64,000 nt of DNA from Valencia hispanica. Lineage: Eukaryota > Chordata > Actinopteri > Cyprinodontiformes > Valenciidae. The notes under the pieces are model-generated. The model was given only the letters and a program-made list of their open reading frames with translations. It was not told the DNA's origin and did no database searches. Position numbers and translations under genes: made by a program. The first letter of the stretch is position 1, and the number at the start of each line of letters is the position of its first letter. Of the stretch, positions 24,369 to 35,079 are shown in pieces. The stretch is taken from positions 22,456,403-22,520,402 of the forward strand of contig OY747702.1 in the NCBI GenBank assembly GCA_963556495.2. Reading direction: 5' to 3'.

Positions 24369-24723
24369 ATAAAAACATCCTACAGGTTTATGTGATTTTG
24401 GAGAGGACAGGGAAACGGCGGATCATGTAATATGTGTTTGCACACGGTATATAGAAAACAGGAAGATGTTAGAAGAAAAGTTAAAAGTAAAAAAATGGGG
24501 TATTGAGTTAAAAGAATTTATTGAGTGGGAGAAAATGTATTTATAGGTTAGGTTTGGAATCCTTAAGAGGAAGTGGATTAATAAGAGGAATATAGGCTAG
24601 TTTTTTTATTTTTTATTTTTTAAACTACATATATTGTCCCGCTACGACCCACACTCCTACACAGTAGGTGGCGGAAATAGACCTGACGCTAGTTGCAACC
24701 CGCCAATAAAACAAAAAGAAGAA
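24369..24723 (+). pseudogene. I/Nimb-type LINE 3' end with 8-bp target duplication
   Basis: Positions 24391-24546 encode CDFGEDRETADHVICVCTRY followed by IENRKMLEEKLK and end at a TAG stop. This is the C-terminal zinc-type C-x-FGE-x-ETxxHVxxxC motif of I/Nimb LINEs. The 3' UTR contains CAGTAGGTGGCGGAAATAG and ends in AAAAAGAAGAA. The octamer GAGGCGGC lies directly before (24361-24368) and directly after (24724-24731), a convincing target-site duplication. The C-terminal frame is still open here. Confidence 0.8.
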
Positions 24724-24775
24724 GAGGCGGCGTCAGGTGAGACACGTTCATGAGGCGGCGTCAGGTGAGACACGA
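24724..24775 (+). repeat. 28-bp tandem duplication in the hAT body
   Basis: The block GAGGCGGCGTCAGG-TGAGACACGTTCAT occurs twice head to tail, the second copy ending ...ACGAT. A third, partial GAGGCGGC precedes the LINE at 24361. GGCGG/CGCCGCC motifs recur to about 24930. Confidence 0.75.
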
Positions 24776-25463
24776 TTATAATTTGACACGTAATTCTGAA
24801 GTACGCCGCCGTGACATTGCCGCCAGTAGACGTTCACTCCATGACGTCGCCGCCACGTCACCGCCCATCTGTCGTTAGCAGCCAAAGTAAAATCCCATTG
24901 CAATTTCATACGTTGAGGCGGCGACGTGAGGTTAGGCTGCGCCTTCTCCTTTGTCTGGTTAGCCTATCCGTGGCACAATTCACTCTTCTTAAGTTGCCTG
25001 CTGTAAGCTCTGAGACAGGAGAGTGCCCTGCTGCTCGGTGAGAAGAGGAACAACGTTACATCGTTCACCCAAAAGTTTCCCATAACCCCATAATAAGTTG
25101 CTAGATTTGCCGTTAGTTTTTTATTTTTTAGAATGAATCGCTAGAGGGGTATAAAAACTTGCCAAATATAGCAAAGTTGGCAACTCACCATTCCTCCTCA
25201 CCTCGCCCTCCCCACTACGATGGAAGCCAGTCATCTTCTGATGAGTTTACAGCCAACCGATGTCCACTTTAGGGTGTGGTTAACCCCGAACAACTCAAGC
25301 CCAGTGCATAAAACGGGTTTTATTTGAAGGGAACTTGCATGGAGAAATGGTAAAATTAAAGATTAAAAATGAGATTAATGCGATTAAAAAACATAGCGCA
25401 CTAAATATGGCTGTAATTAATTGATCGCAATTAACGCGATAATTCGACACCCCTAACAAAAAC

Positions 25464-27494
25464 AAACGTTCTGACCACTGATCTAGAACAGAGTGGCCAT
25501 TCGGGAAAACTCCCGAACCTTCCTCTGGCCAGCCCGCCCCTGAAAGAATATCAGCTTTCAAATGATGTACAATATGATGTATAGGGTGTCAAAAAAGGCT
25601 GATTTGACCCGGAAGTATGTAACACACTGCCAACGGGACGTAAAAATGCAAAGGGGTTAAATACAAACCGGAAAACCCCAAAATAAGCCAAGGCCACCCG
25701 AGCAAAATTGTCCTGGCACTTGGTCTGTCAAGCAAGTGCAGCTAACAGTTTCTTCAACTTAAACAATGAAAATAATGAAAATAAATAGTTAAATTGTGAA
25801 TAGCTACTGCCCAGAACCAAAGCTAGATAAAAGCCCTGATACTGAACTGCAGAAAGTCTTAGACAAGGGAGTAATTGGTTTCTTTGGGACATGTGGCTGG
25901 GTGAACAGCTGAAAGGTTATAACAGGCCTCACACATGTCGTTTCCCAAACCACAATGCCAGTGACAGTTTTTAAAAAGCTCTCATCATGTCCTATTCACA
26001 TCACATTGATAATTCCATCAATATTAGCCCTTTCAGCTGGAGGAAAAATTAATAGTTCTAATGGGGAAACTTTCTCCTGCAACTTCAAAAATAATTGCAT
26101 GTTGCATAAAAACATAAAAAGAAAAGAGGACATAAATGATAGTGCCAGCTGAGTCATAGTACAGCCATAAAAAGGGAAAAAAAACAATAAAACTCACCCA
26201 CCCACAAGAAGGAAACATGCCACTAGAATCCAGTTGTTGCTGATGTTTTTCTCTGTCTGTTGGGCTCTTGTGCCAGCGTGCAAAACCATCGCGCTTTCCA
26301 TCTACAGTCAAACTGAAATAGATGAAAGCTATGTTTGAGTGGTGAGCTTTTTGTTTAAGAGCTAAAATCTTTATTGCCTCATTCTAATCCTTCATTTTTT
26401 TCTTATTTACTAACCAGGCATTCTATCCACCATTGCCCTTTTGTTACAGACTGAATTCATAGAGCATAAACAGTGATAGATGTTCCTCAGTTTTTATATT
26501 CCCCCTTTTTAAATCTGATTTTTTTGTCGCTGTGTTGCTTGATGAAGTTATCCCAGGCAGGGTTGTACCCTCCTAGCCCATTTATTCTGGCGTAGGTATT
26601 GTCAGAGTGGAAACATCTCTCATACCTGCATTCCCACCCTTGGGGAGGCTGCAGGGTGGCTTCTCCTGTCAGTTATGATCAACAAACCCAATCAATCAAT
26701 ACATGTTCCAATGAGGTTTCCTCCATCAAAGCAGAGGGAGTTTGGCATTGTGTGAAGTTTGGGCTAAAACGTCTTTGTGTTCACATTCCAGAGTGTGTGT
26801 TTGTGGTTGACTACATGAGCTATGTACAGTATGTGTTTCATCATTATTTGGCCATAGGAGCTGTCTGCTGTTTGAATAAGAGTAGTCAGTCACTGACACT
26901 AAAGAGAACATTCATCAAACACTTTCACGGCATACACCTGTTTCTGTCAGCTGAGGCTAACAAGCTGGGATGGCTGAGGTGTGGCATTGCTCTCAGTGGT
27001 CTCCCAGCTGTTCATTTATGTGGCTATACACACACCCATCTTTTTTTCGCAATGACCGTCACATTTTATAGGTAAATAAAGCTAACGTGCCTTGGCATGA
27101 GCGGGAGCCAACAAAAGAGGTGCTAATGGTGTGCCTAAATCACCAAAACACCAGCAGGTGCATTGAGGGAGCACATAAAGCAACATGACAGAGTGATAAT
27201 CCCACACGGTTGGCTTATACTGTGAAGTAGGGGGCTGAGATAGGGGCCTGAGACCTCACACATGGTCAGTAATGTGATGTAGTTGTTGCCTGTGGCAGGA
27301 GGTATGGATGCCTCCTGCTCTATGTAGAAGAAACCTGCAATAATGCTCTATTTCCCCTGACCTTCCCGCTATGCTCTAATCATAATATAGAGCTGCTTGT
27401 GGTACATGATGGCCACTGGTTCCATCTGAGAGCTCAAAAGATTACTGTCATTAACAACTGCTGCATCACACAAAACCGTAACTAGTATGAGATG
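25464..27494. other. unannotated stretch
   Basis: The largest frame is 158 codons on the plus strand (26599-27075). It has no recognisable domain, no clear splice context and a composition like its surroundings, so I do not call it a gene. The segment 26530-27110 has few repeats and mixed composition and could be conserved regulatory DNA, but that is untested. Confidence 0.4.
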
Positions 27495-27859
27495 CAGTGT
27501 TTTGCAAAAGTTTTTATACCCCTTTAATTCTTTTTACATTTTGCCTCTTTACAGCCACAAACTACTACGGCTTTTGTTAGGATTTTAAGTGATAGACCAA
27601 CACAAAGTAGCGCATAATTGTGAAGTGGAAAGAAAGGGATAGGTGGGTTTCCATAATTTTACAAAGAAGCACCTAAAATGTATGTGGCTTGCATATGTAT
27701 TTAGCCCCTCTAAGTCAATACAGTCATATTTAATACATTATATGATGCATTTTGAAAATAACCTTTCATTACAGTTTCTGCCCCAAGTCTTTTGGGGAAT
27801 CTCTGAAAGCTTTGCATCGTTAATGTGAAATGTTTATCCACGCTTATTTTTTATATAAT

Positions 27860-28810
27860 TACGGTTTATTCAGATTAGATGGAAATCATGTGTAAACTAC
27901 CTAACCTGAGTTTGAGTCAACACCAAGACCAGAGACCATGACCTCGACAGACGAGATACCTATGCTAAGCCCAAACAAATGTCAGACCATTGCTGTAATT
28001 ATATAGTTATGATTGTAATATGTGTATGTAACCAGGTGGAAAAGTGAGTACCTGTAAGAAATGTATTTTGTAAATCCTGTTTACTTTTATTTCACCTTTC
28101 TGGTTGCAATACTTGTTTTGGTCAGCGAGTGGCTCTAGTCCCATGTTTAGAGGTAGAAAGTTCCAAACAAACCCTTGTTCTGGTACTTTTACACGGACAT
28201 TTATTTGGAAAAGACGACAGAGGAAATTATGAGTTGAGGCTGGTTGGGAAAAGACAATGTTTTAAGCCACCAGAACATATATTCAAGAATCTCGAAGTGC
28301 CACTGCCGTTTTTGTAAGCCGTTTTCTATGTTTATATGCACCTTATTAGATTCTTGTGCATGAAGCACCTGCTTTGCATCTTAAGTGTGCAAAATACCAT
28401 TTTCATCAATTCCATTTTGGAGTTGATGACGAACATTTTGCTGGTCCAACAGGATAACCCAGTATTCTAAGTTCAAGGAAGCCTCAAGAGACTAATACTT
28501 TCTATTTGTTGATGTTAATTGCAGTACAAACAAAAGAAGAGAAGCGGTCTTTTTTTTTTTTTGGGAGAATAAAGAACCCCTTTTTTCAATTGAAGCATCT
28601 TGTGGTCCCGGCTTCATATAACTGTAATTATGTAAGTGTTGCTGAAAATGTTTAAAGAAAACCTACCTGTGGCAAGCTGACCTAAAATGGCGCTTTAGCC
28701 TAAATGGCACCATTCCTATGCCTAACCTTTTCATTTAGATTCACTTCCACATTTAGATGAACCCAAAAATGTATGCTAGCATACCCCCATCTGCACGCTA
28801 CCTATTAAAT
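27860..28810. other. unassigned filler, possible solo LTR at about 27990-28650
   Basis: An AATAAAGAACCCC signal at 28569-28581 is followed by GCATCTTGTGGTCCCGG and then by TGTAATTATGTAAG, which resembles TGTAATTATATAG near 27992. This loosely resembles the R/U5 part of a long terminal repeat, but no target duplication, primer-binding site or coding sequence was found. Treat it as a guess. Confidence 0.25.
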
Positions 28811-29937
28811 AAATCAAAAAGTCAACCTTCAAATAATTATGTTCAGTAATGCACTCAATACTTGGTCGGGAATCCTTTTGCAGAATGACTGCTTCAATGC
28901 GGCGTGGCATGGAGGCAATCAGCCTGTGGCACTCCTGAGGTGTTATGGAGGCCCAGGATGCTTCGATAGCGGCCTTAAGCTCATCCAGAGTGTTGGGTCT
29001 TGCGTCTCTCAACTTCCTCTTCACAATATCCCACAGATTCTCTATGGGGTTCAGGTCAGGAGAGTTGGCAGGCCAATTGAGCACAGTAATACCATGGTCA
29101 GTAAACCATTTACCAGTGGTTTTGGCACTGTGAGCAGGTGCCAGGTCATGCTGAAAAATGAAATCTTCATCTCCATAAAGCTTTTCAGCAGATGGAAGCA
29201 TGAAGTGCTCCAAAATCTCCTGATAGCTAGCTGCATTGACCTGCTCTTGATAAAACACAGTGGACCAACACCAGCAGCTGACATGGCACCCCAGACCATC
29301 ACTGACTGTGGGTACTTGACACTGGACTTCAGGCATTTTGGCATTTCCTTCTCCCCAGTCTTCCTCCAGACTCTGGCACCTTGATTTCCGAATGACATGC
29401 AAAATGTCAGGGTCCGGTCACCTCTTCTCGTTGTGCAGCGTTTTCTGCCACACTTTTTCCTTCCCAAAGACTTCCCACTGAGGTGCCTTGATACAGCACT
29501 CTGGGAACAGCCTATTCGTTCAGAAATTTCTTTCTGTGTCTTACCCTCTTGGTTGAGGGTGTCAATGATGGCCTTCTGGGCAGCAGTCAGGTCGGCAGTC
29601 TTACCCATGATTGCGGTTTTGAGTAATGAACCAGGCTGGGAGTTTTTAAAAGCCTCAGGAATCTTTTGCAGGTGTTTAGAGTTAATTAGTTGATTCAGAT
29701 GATTAGGTTATTAGCTCGTTTAGAGAACCTTTTCATGATATGCTAATTTTGTGAGATAGGAATTTTGGGTTTTCATGAGCTGTATGCCAAAATCATCAGT
29801 TTTAAAACAATAAAAGACCTGAAATATTTCAGTTGGTGTGCAATGAATCTAAAATATATGAAAGTTAAATTTTTATCATTACATTATGTAAAAGAATGAA
29901 CTTTATCACAATATGGTAATTTTTTGAGAAGGACCTG
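28810..29937 (-). mobile_element. younger Tc1-like element, left end lost
   Basis: The right terminus ends ...GAGAAGGACCTG at 29937 and is followed by TA, so the inverted repeat begins CAGGTCCTTCTCAAAAAATT, a well-known fish Tc1 type. On the left the homology stops near 28810 within the sequence just after the transposase stop, so the left inverted repeat has been lost. The transposase pseudogene is read on the minus strand. Confidence 0.8.
28855..29608 (-). pseudogene. Tc1-like transposase with internal deletion and frameshifts
   Basis: The start codon at 29608 opens MGKTADLTAAQKAIIDTLNQ, followed by a helix-turn-helix (EISERIGCSQSAVSRHL). After RRGDRTL the frame jumps directly to CMSFGNQGARVWRKTGEKEM, so a block of several dozen residues holding the second DNA-binding half and the first catalytic Asp is missing. 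A 1-bp deletion near 29240 shifts the frame. The downstream frame keeps FQHDLAPAHSAK (second Asp) and SPDLNPIENLWDIVKRKL (last acidic residue). A further 1-bp loss near 28884 alters the C-terminus. The protein cannot be active. Confidence 0.85.
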
Positions 29938-30110
29938 TATACATATCCTGTGAGCAGTTTCTTTTGAAAAGGTTGAAAACCATGAATAGTTTTCCTTCCA
30001 CTTCACAATTATGCACTACTTTGTATTGTTCTATCATATAAAATAAATAAAAGTTTTTGTTTAAATGTAAAACAATGATGAAAAACCTTTAAGGGGTGTG
30101 AATACCACTG

Positions 30111-31094
30111 ATCTTACATTGTCCTTTTTAGAGTTCGGTTATTTATTTTATGTGCTTCATTTTATTCTGCCAACTTTTGTTTACATTTACTTCATTTACA
30201 GCAGATGGGCATTATTAGTGTAATACACCAGATGATGTGCGTCACTGCTTCATATTTTTTATCCACCGTCTACAGCTTTTAATAATACCTCTTATCTTTC
30301 TCTGCGTCCCTGCTGTCTGCCATTATGCAGTGGAAAGGCCCCTCCACTACTCCAACATGCACAACACATTCACGACTTTATCGATTTCCTTTAAAACTTG
30401 AAGAAAATAGGAAGAAAGTGAGCCTTAATATTTCCAACTCTGCACCACCTGGTCCAGGTTGCTAGGTAACACGGTGCACGGCAGTGTTTGATGTGAATGC
30501 GCTCTTTGCAAACGGCTTTGATCCTCGGCAAACTGACAGAGTCTCCACAGTGCTACCTTCTCCTGGTAGTTTTGGCATCTCATCACACTGCAGAGACTAA
30601 AGTGTATCTGAAAGCTCCCGGGTGAAATGGAATACCCACCTTGTTAGGCAAAGAAGAAAAAGGTAAGCTGTTCGGAAAAGTTTAGGCTTTAAAATATTTT
30701 CATTAAGAGTGCTAAAGGACAAGGCAGATGGTGTTTCCAAGTCTCAGAAACATCAAATAGTAAAGGAATAGTCAAGTTGCAAATTTGCACTGTACTGTTA
30801 AATATTAACAACTGCAGCAAATTCTGTCTACAAAAGGATTTTAAAAAAAGCTGCATAAAGGTTAATAGGATGATGAGACTATCTGCCAAATATGATGCAA
30901 TGTGGACTCTTCCCTGCTTTACTGTGGCATGTAATTAAACTCCCTACAGCACATTATTTCCTAATTCTGCATCACATTTTATCTCATAACCTTTACCATT
31001 TCAAAAGTCAGTTGAATTTAAATTTGAAACACAAACACAAAATTAGAAGGATTAAGGTAAGAGTTTGTTTCATATTCTCATGATGGTTCTCGTT
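30111..31094. other. unannotated stretch with an RFX-like site
   Basis: No gene found. GTTGCTAGGTAAC at 30458-30470 is close to the palindromic X-box bound by RFX factors, in a mixed-composition segment (30420-30660) that could be regulatory. The rest is AT-rich and featureless. Confidence 0.4.
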
Positions 31095-31800
31095 CAGGGT
31101 CACACTACACCACATCCCAAATGTGCTCTATAGGATTTAGATCGGGTGACTGTGGAGGTCCTTAGAGTGCAGGGAAGTGTTTGTCACATTCATTAAATCA
31201 GTTTGAGATGATTTGAGTTTTGTGATGCAAGATTATCTTCTGCAAAAAAAAAAAAGCAATCAGAAGGCTGGCCCACTGTGGTCCACGATGGCTGGGCAAG
31301 GTAAAGAGCAGTACTTAGGCCAGCTGCAGCTCAACTGGAACAAATGGGTCCGAAGTGCGCCAAGAACTCCCAAACACCATCAACAGCAGTCTGAGCTGTT
31401 GATACAAGGATGGATCCACGTTTTAATGTTGTTTACACCAAATTCTGACTCTTGCATCTGAATGTCACAACTGAAGTCGAGAATCATCAGAGAAAGCAAC
31501 ACTTTGGTAAGCTGTTGCTATGCAATTTGGTGAGTCTGTGAAAATGTCGGTTGTAATTTGAGCTACTGTCTGTATTTTATTATCTCCATCCAGTCTGCCC
31601 ATTCTTCTCTGAACTCAGACATCAGGCATGGCATTTTTACCACAAATCTGCTGCTTACTGGACATTTCTTCATTTTCTTAGACCATTTTCGGTAAACCTG
31701 CGGGAAGGTAATATGGTTGTACATGAACAGCCTAGTAGATCAGGCATTTCAGACATGCTTAGAACAAAGCATGTTGAACACCAACAAACATATTTAAAAT
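31095..31800 (-). pseudogene. decayed Tc1-like transposase fragment
   Basis: On the minus strand, the sequence near 31113-31160 gives GPPQSPDLNPIEH, the SPDLNPIE box of Tc1-like transposases. Blocks further along (GAAGTCGAGAATCATCAG, TGCCCATTCTTCTCTGAAC, CCTAGTAGATCAGGCATTTC) follow the order of a full Tc1 transposase gene back towards its N-terminal half. Many indels; ends undefined. Confidence 0.65.
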
Positions 31801-34768
31801 ATCTTGAACCCCTTTTTTTCCCACAGTGTTGTTTAGTTTGAGTTTAAGCAAGTTGTCTTCCCCAGGTCTAAATACCTAAATGCATTAATGTGGTGCCATG
31901 TATTTGTGTTATCAAGCAGTTACAGATGTACTCAAAAAAGTTTCCAGTGGAAAAAAAAATCCCTTACTACAAATTATAAAAACAAATTATTTGTAATTCT
32001 ATTACAACAAAGTTTCTTGTAATTTTTCTTGCCATTAAAGATGTTCACAATTTGAGCATTTGGGTTAATTTCTGACAGTGTTTATCTTGTTCCTGAAAGA
32101 TACACCAGTTTTATAAATCTGAAACTTACTTAAAGAATCTCATAATTATTTTTTTTCTCAAATAATGCTATTGAATATTAAAAGTTTGGTTATAAATGGA
32201 AACTTTGGAAGTGAAAAAATATTTTTTTTGGTAGAAAAACAAAGATGCTAGACCAAGGTCAGGCAAAAACATATTACTTTGTTGGCTCAATGAAAGGGTT
32301 GCAAACAAAGCCAAGCACTCCTCTTAAGAATATATAACCTTCAAGTTGGAATAAATAATTGCTGAAAGATTGAACTGTGGGTTGTATTAATAACATGTTC
32401 TAAACTTAAAAATACAAGCAAAAATTTTTTATTGCTGCCTTGAAAAATTCTATTAATTTAATATTTCAGTACTGCAATCTATATCACTAACCTGCAGGTT
32501 GAAACTTCAAGCATTTGCATATCAAAGTAGTGTTTTATAAGTAACCGCTTTGATGTGGTCTCCTGTATAAGTCATACTAAAGTCTTCGGAGCCCCAGAAC
32601 TAAAACGTTAACTTTAACAAATTGGAAAGATGCAATGCCATGTGAACTCATTTAAAAACAAAAAAGAAAATTCTGGCGCACACATTCTGAAGCCAAATAA
32701 TCAAGTGAAGAATTAATCATGCAACCACCAGTTTCCATTCTACGCTGACTTGCACAACATTTAGATTTGGCCGCAGGAGAGAAAGAGTGAAATGAGATGT
32801 GCAGCGGCTGGGCCCCCCATACACAAGCGCATTCCAGGTTGTGTGAGGTTATTACAGGTTTGATTATTGAGTTCCACGGGGCAATTGGCTCAAATGAGGG
32901 CTGACAGCTTTGGAGGGCAGCAAACAGCTGGAGAGCTCATCTCTGCCAGCAGCCATATTAGGACCATTTCGCTCACAGGTGCCTCAGCTGCTATGATCTG
33001 TGATTAAGGCATAACTAATGAAGAGTTGATTAAAGTAATCAGGTGCCACTGCATCTGCAGATGCTTTCAAGATGCTGGGACTGTGCCCTCATCCCTTTGG
33101 AAGAAATAGTGTTGATAATGACACTGAATTTAAAATTTAAAGGGGAGAGACAACACTAAAAGTGATCTTTACCCACTGCTTACAATGTTATTACACCTTA
33201 AAAGACTCATCAGTCACATATATTTGAACACCTGCCAGTGTATTTCAATACTGAATCACACATGCATTAGTCCACCTAAGCAATTATTATCTGTATCTTA
33301 GCAACTAATTAACTAGCTGGCAGCCAACACAAAGTGATCACTGCTTTGTTTTTTGTGAAAATACAACTTGGGTAACCTTTTTAAGTCAAAGTCAAAGCAT
33401 GTCTAAGCTGAATAAGATTGGCATAATGAAATCATTCTTTGTACACAGGTTTTGAGGAGATGGCTGAAATCCAGCTGCATAAATTTTTGAGCGTAGCACT
33501 GATTGCAAAGTGATGTCAAAACCTGTTGAAAATGAATTGACATGATCTCTGCTTAGTGCAATATGTATGAGCAAGCACTCACCATGACTAAATGAAATCT
33601 GGCCTGATCTGCTCTCTGCACAGTGTGGGTCATGTAAATGCGTTTCAGGACAGTTATTTCCTCCTCTTATTTTCTGAAATGGTTGAGATAACAGAGATCT
33701 GTGTAGAAATGGACTGCTAATGTGCTTTCCAGGTTCAAAGCATTCTTTGTGATTTCACCTGTTACAGTACTTCCAGTATGACTTTGATGTAGCCAGATAA
33801 TCCACAGACATCCTGATATGCATTGGACATAGAGCCACCCTGTACTCTGATATTAGCAGCAGGTTCCATTTATCATTTAATTCCTCTGAGCTGTCCCTTC
33901 AGCCTGTGACCTGCTGTGCTGGCACAATCTAGGAATGAAGGAAGATTGAAATTATGTGGGCGTTGCTACCACCGAGGCTAGTTAAGACATTTGCAGTGTT
34001 GATGTTACAGCGGTCTAGAGAGATTTGCAGGGTCTAACTTTTTTTTTTAAACACCTGTTTTCCTGTTCACAAACGCTACATCACTGTAGATGACACAAGG
34101 TTGAAATGCATTTCAGGGCTGTTCCCATGTAATATTCATTGTCATCTGAGAACACAGCGACCTCAAGTTTAAGATCAAAAACACCATGGCCTGTCTTTGA
34201 TATTTCAGTCTTCAATCGAGGTCTTTGCAAGCGAAGGAACAAGGTCCAGGTGCTGTCAGGCACAGTTTATAGCCAAGAGTTTCATATTCTACAGTATTGA
34301 CTCACACGAAGTTGAAAGCAAATGTTACTTAACAAAGTACTTTATTGTTGCATATTATGCATGCAGTGAAATAAAGGGTATACTATGTGTAGGCATTCAT
34401 CTTTTTTATACTTGTCTCATGCAATTTTTTCTTTCTCAACTTTTAACATCCTTAATGTAGCCATCAATCTTACTACGGTTTAGGCAGCAGTCTAAAAGCA
34501 AACGTTTGCTATGAAACCGGTCTCTGGCAAAATGTTTTTTAATCAGAAGGGCTCATTTAATCTTGTAAAAAGTAATAGTATGACAGTATGAACCCAATGG
34601 CCTGATTCACTACATGACTGCATGGCTTAGGCACCACAAAATGCATGCAAACCTGAAGCTTTTATACATATAATTCAAAGAAAGACCAGATTTGCATCTC
34701 AAATTGTGCAAACAAATACCATCTCTCAGTGCTGATGCAGCTAACCCACATTAATATGGCAGCATTCC
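31801..34768. other. unannotated stretch, candidate conserved non-coding element at 32690-33080
   Basis: No transposon was recognised. The segment 32690-33080 is repeat-free, has balanced composition and is dense in homeodomain-, bHLH- and TCF-type sites (CAATTGG, CAGCTG, CACAGGTGCC, GTGATTAAGG, AGTTGATTAAAG), so it reads like a vertebrate enhancer. A minus-strand 60-codon frame at 34081-34263 looks protein-like but matches nothing I know and has no clean splice sites. Confidence 0.35.
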
Positions 34769-35079
34769 TAATAATAATAATGGCTTGCATTTATATAGTG
34801 CTTTTCAAGACTCTTAAAGTGCTTTACAACTCCATTATTCATTCACTCTCACACACTGGTGAAAGCAAGCTATGATTATAGCTACAGCTGCCCTGGGGCA
34901 GACTGACTGAAGCAAGGCTGCCATATCGCGCCATTGGCCCCTCTGGCCAACACCAGTAGGCAAAGGAGGTGAAGTGTCTTGCCCAAGGACACAACGACAT
35001 GTAGCAGGTGGAAGCTGGAATTGAACCCACAATTTCTGAGTTGCAGGCTGACAACTCTACCACTGAGCTACAGCCGCCC
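34769..35079 (-). mobile_element. tRNA-derived SINE
   Basis: Read on the minus strand, the 5' end GGGCGGCTGTAGCTCAGTGG carries an RNA polymerase III A box (TAGCTCAGTGGTAGAG, complement of 35055-35070). A B box (GGGTTCAATTCC, complement of 35017-35028) lies 42 nt further on, at tRNA spacing. A central domain with CCTTGGGCAAGACACTTC follows. The 3' part, AAAGCACTATATAAATGCAA, ends in an ATT-rich tail and resembles LINE 3' ends. This head, core and tail organisation is that of fish V-SINE-like families. It is not a functional tRNA, because the acceptor stem does not close. Confidence 0.85.

Larger units (their letters stand above)
22107..25455. mobile_element. 3.35-kb hAT-type element with perfect 8-bp target duplication
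   Basis: The ends TAGTGCTGTC and (reverse complement of the right end) TAGGGGTGTC form short inverted repeats typical of hAT. They are flanked by the identical octamer ACAAAAAC at 22099-22106 and 25456-25463. Just inside both ends lies AT-rich sequence full of ATTAATT and ATTAATCTC motifs that can pair across the element. No hAT transposase was found. The interior has been filled by at least three LINE fragments (22710-23230, 23380-23855, 24369-24723). It is therefore a non-autonomous or gutted element and an old one. Confidence 0.8.
27495..30110 (+). mobile_element. Tc1-like relic interrupted by other insertions
   Basis: The left part (27495-27860) begins CAGTGTTTTGCAAAAG and carries ATAGACCAACACAAAGTAG and CATAATTGTGAAGTGGAA. 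The right part (29940-30110) carries the inverse blocks (CTTCCACTTCACAATTATG and TTAAGGGGTGTGAATACC) and ends ...CCACTG. Together they are the two inverted ends of the same Tc1-like family as 6490-8135. The interior between them is occupied by a younger Tc1-like copy (28810-29937) and by unassigned sequence at 27860-28810. Confidence 0.6.

Noticed and set aside
26599..27075. 158-codon plus-strand open frame as a host gene
   Set aside because: No recognisable domain, no splice or promoter context, and its length is within what AT-moderate non-coding DNA yields by chance.
28839..29384. 181-codon plus-strand frame
   Set aside because: It is the antisense shadow of the Tc1-like transposase on the minus strand.
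34980..35079. functional tRNA gene on the minus strand
   Set aside because: A and B boxes are present but the acceptor stem does not pair and the unit continues into a SINE core and LINE-like tail.
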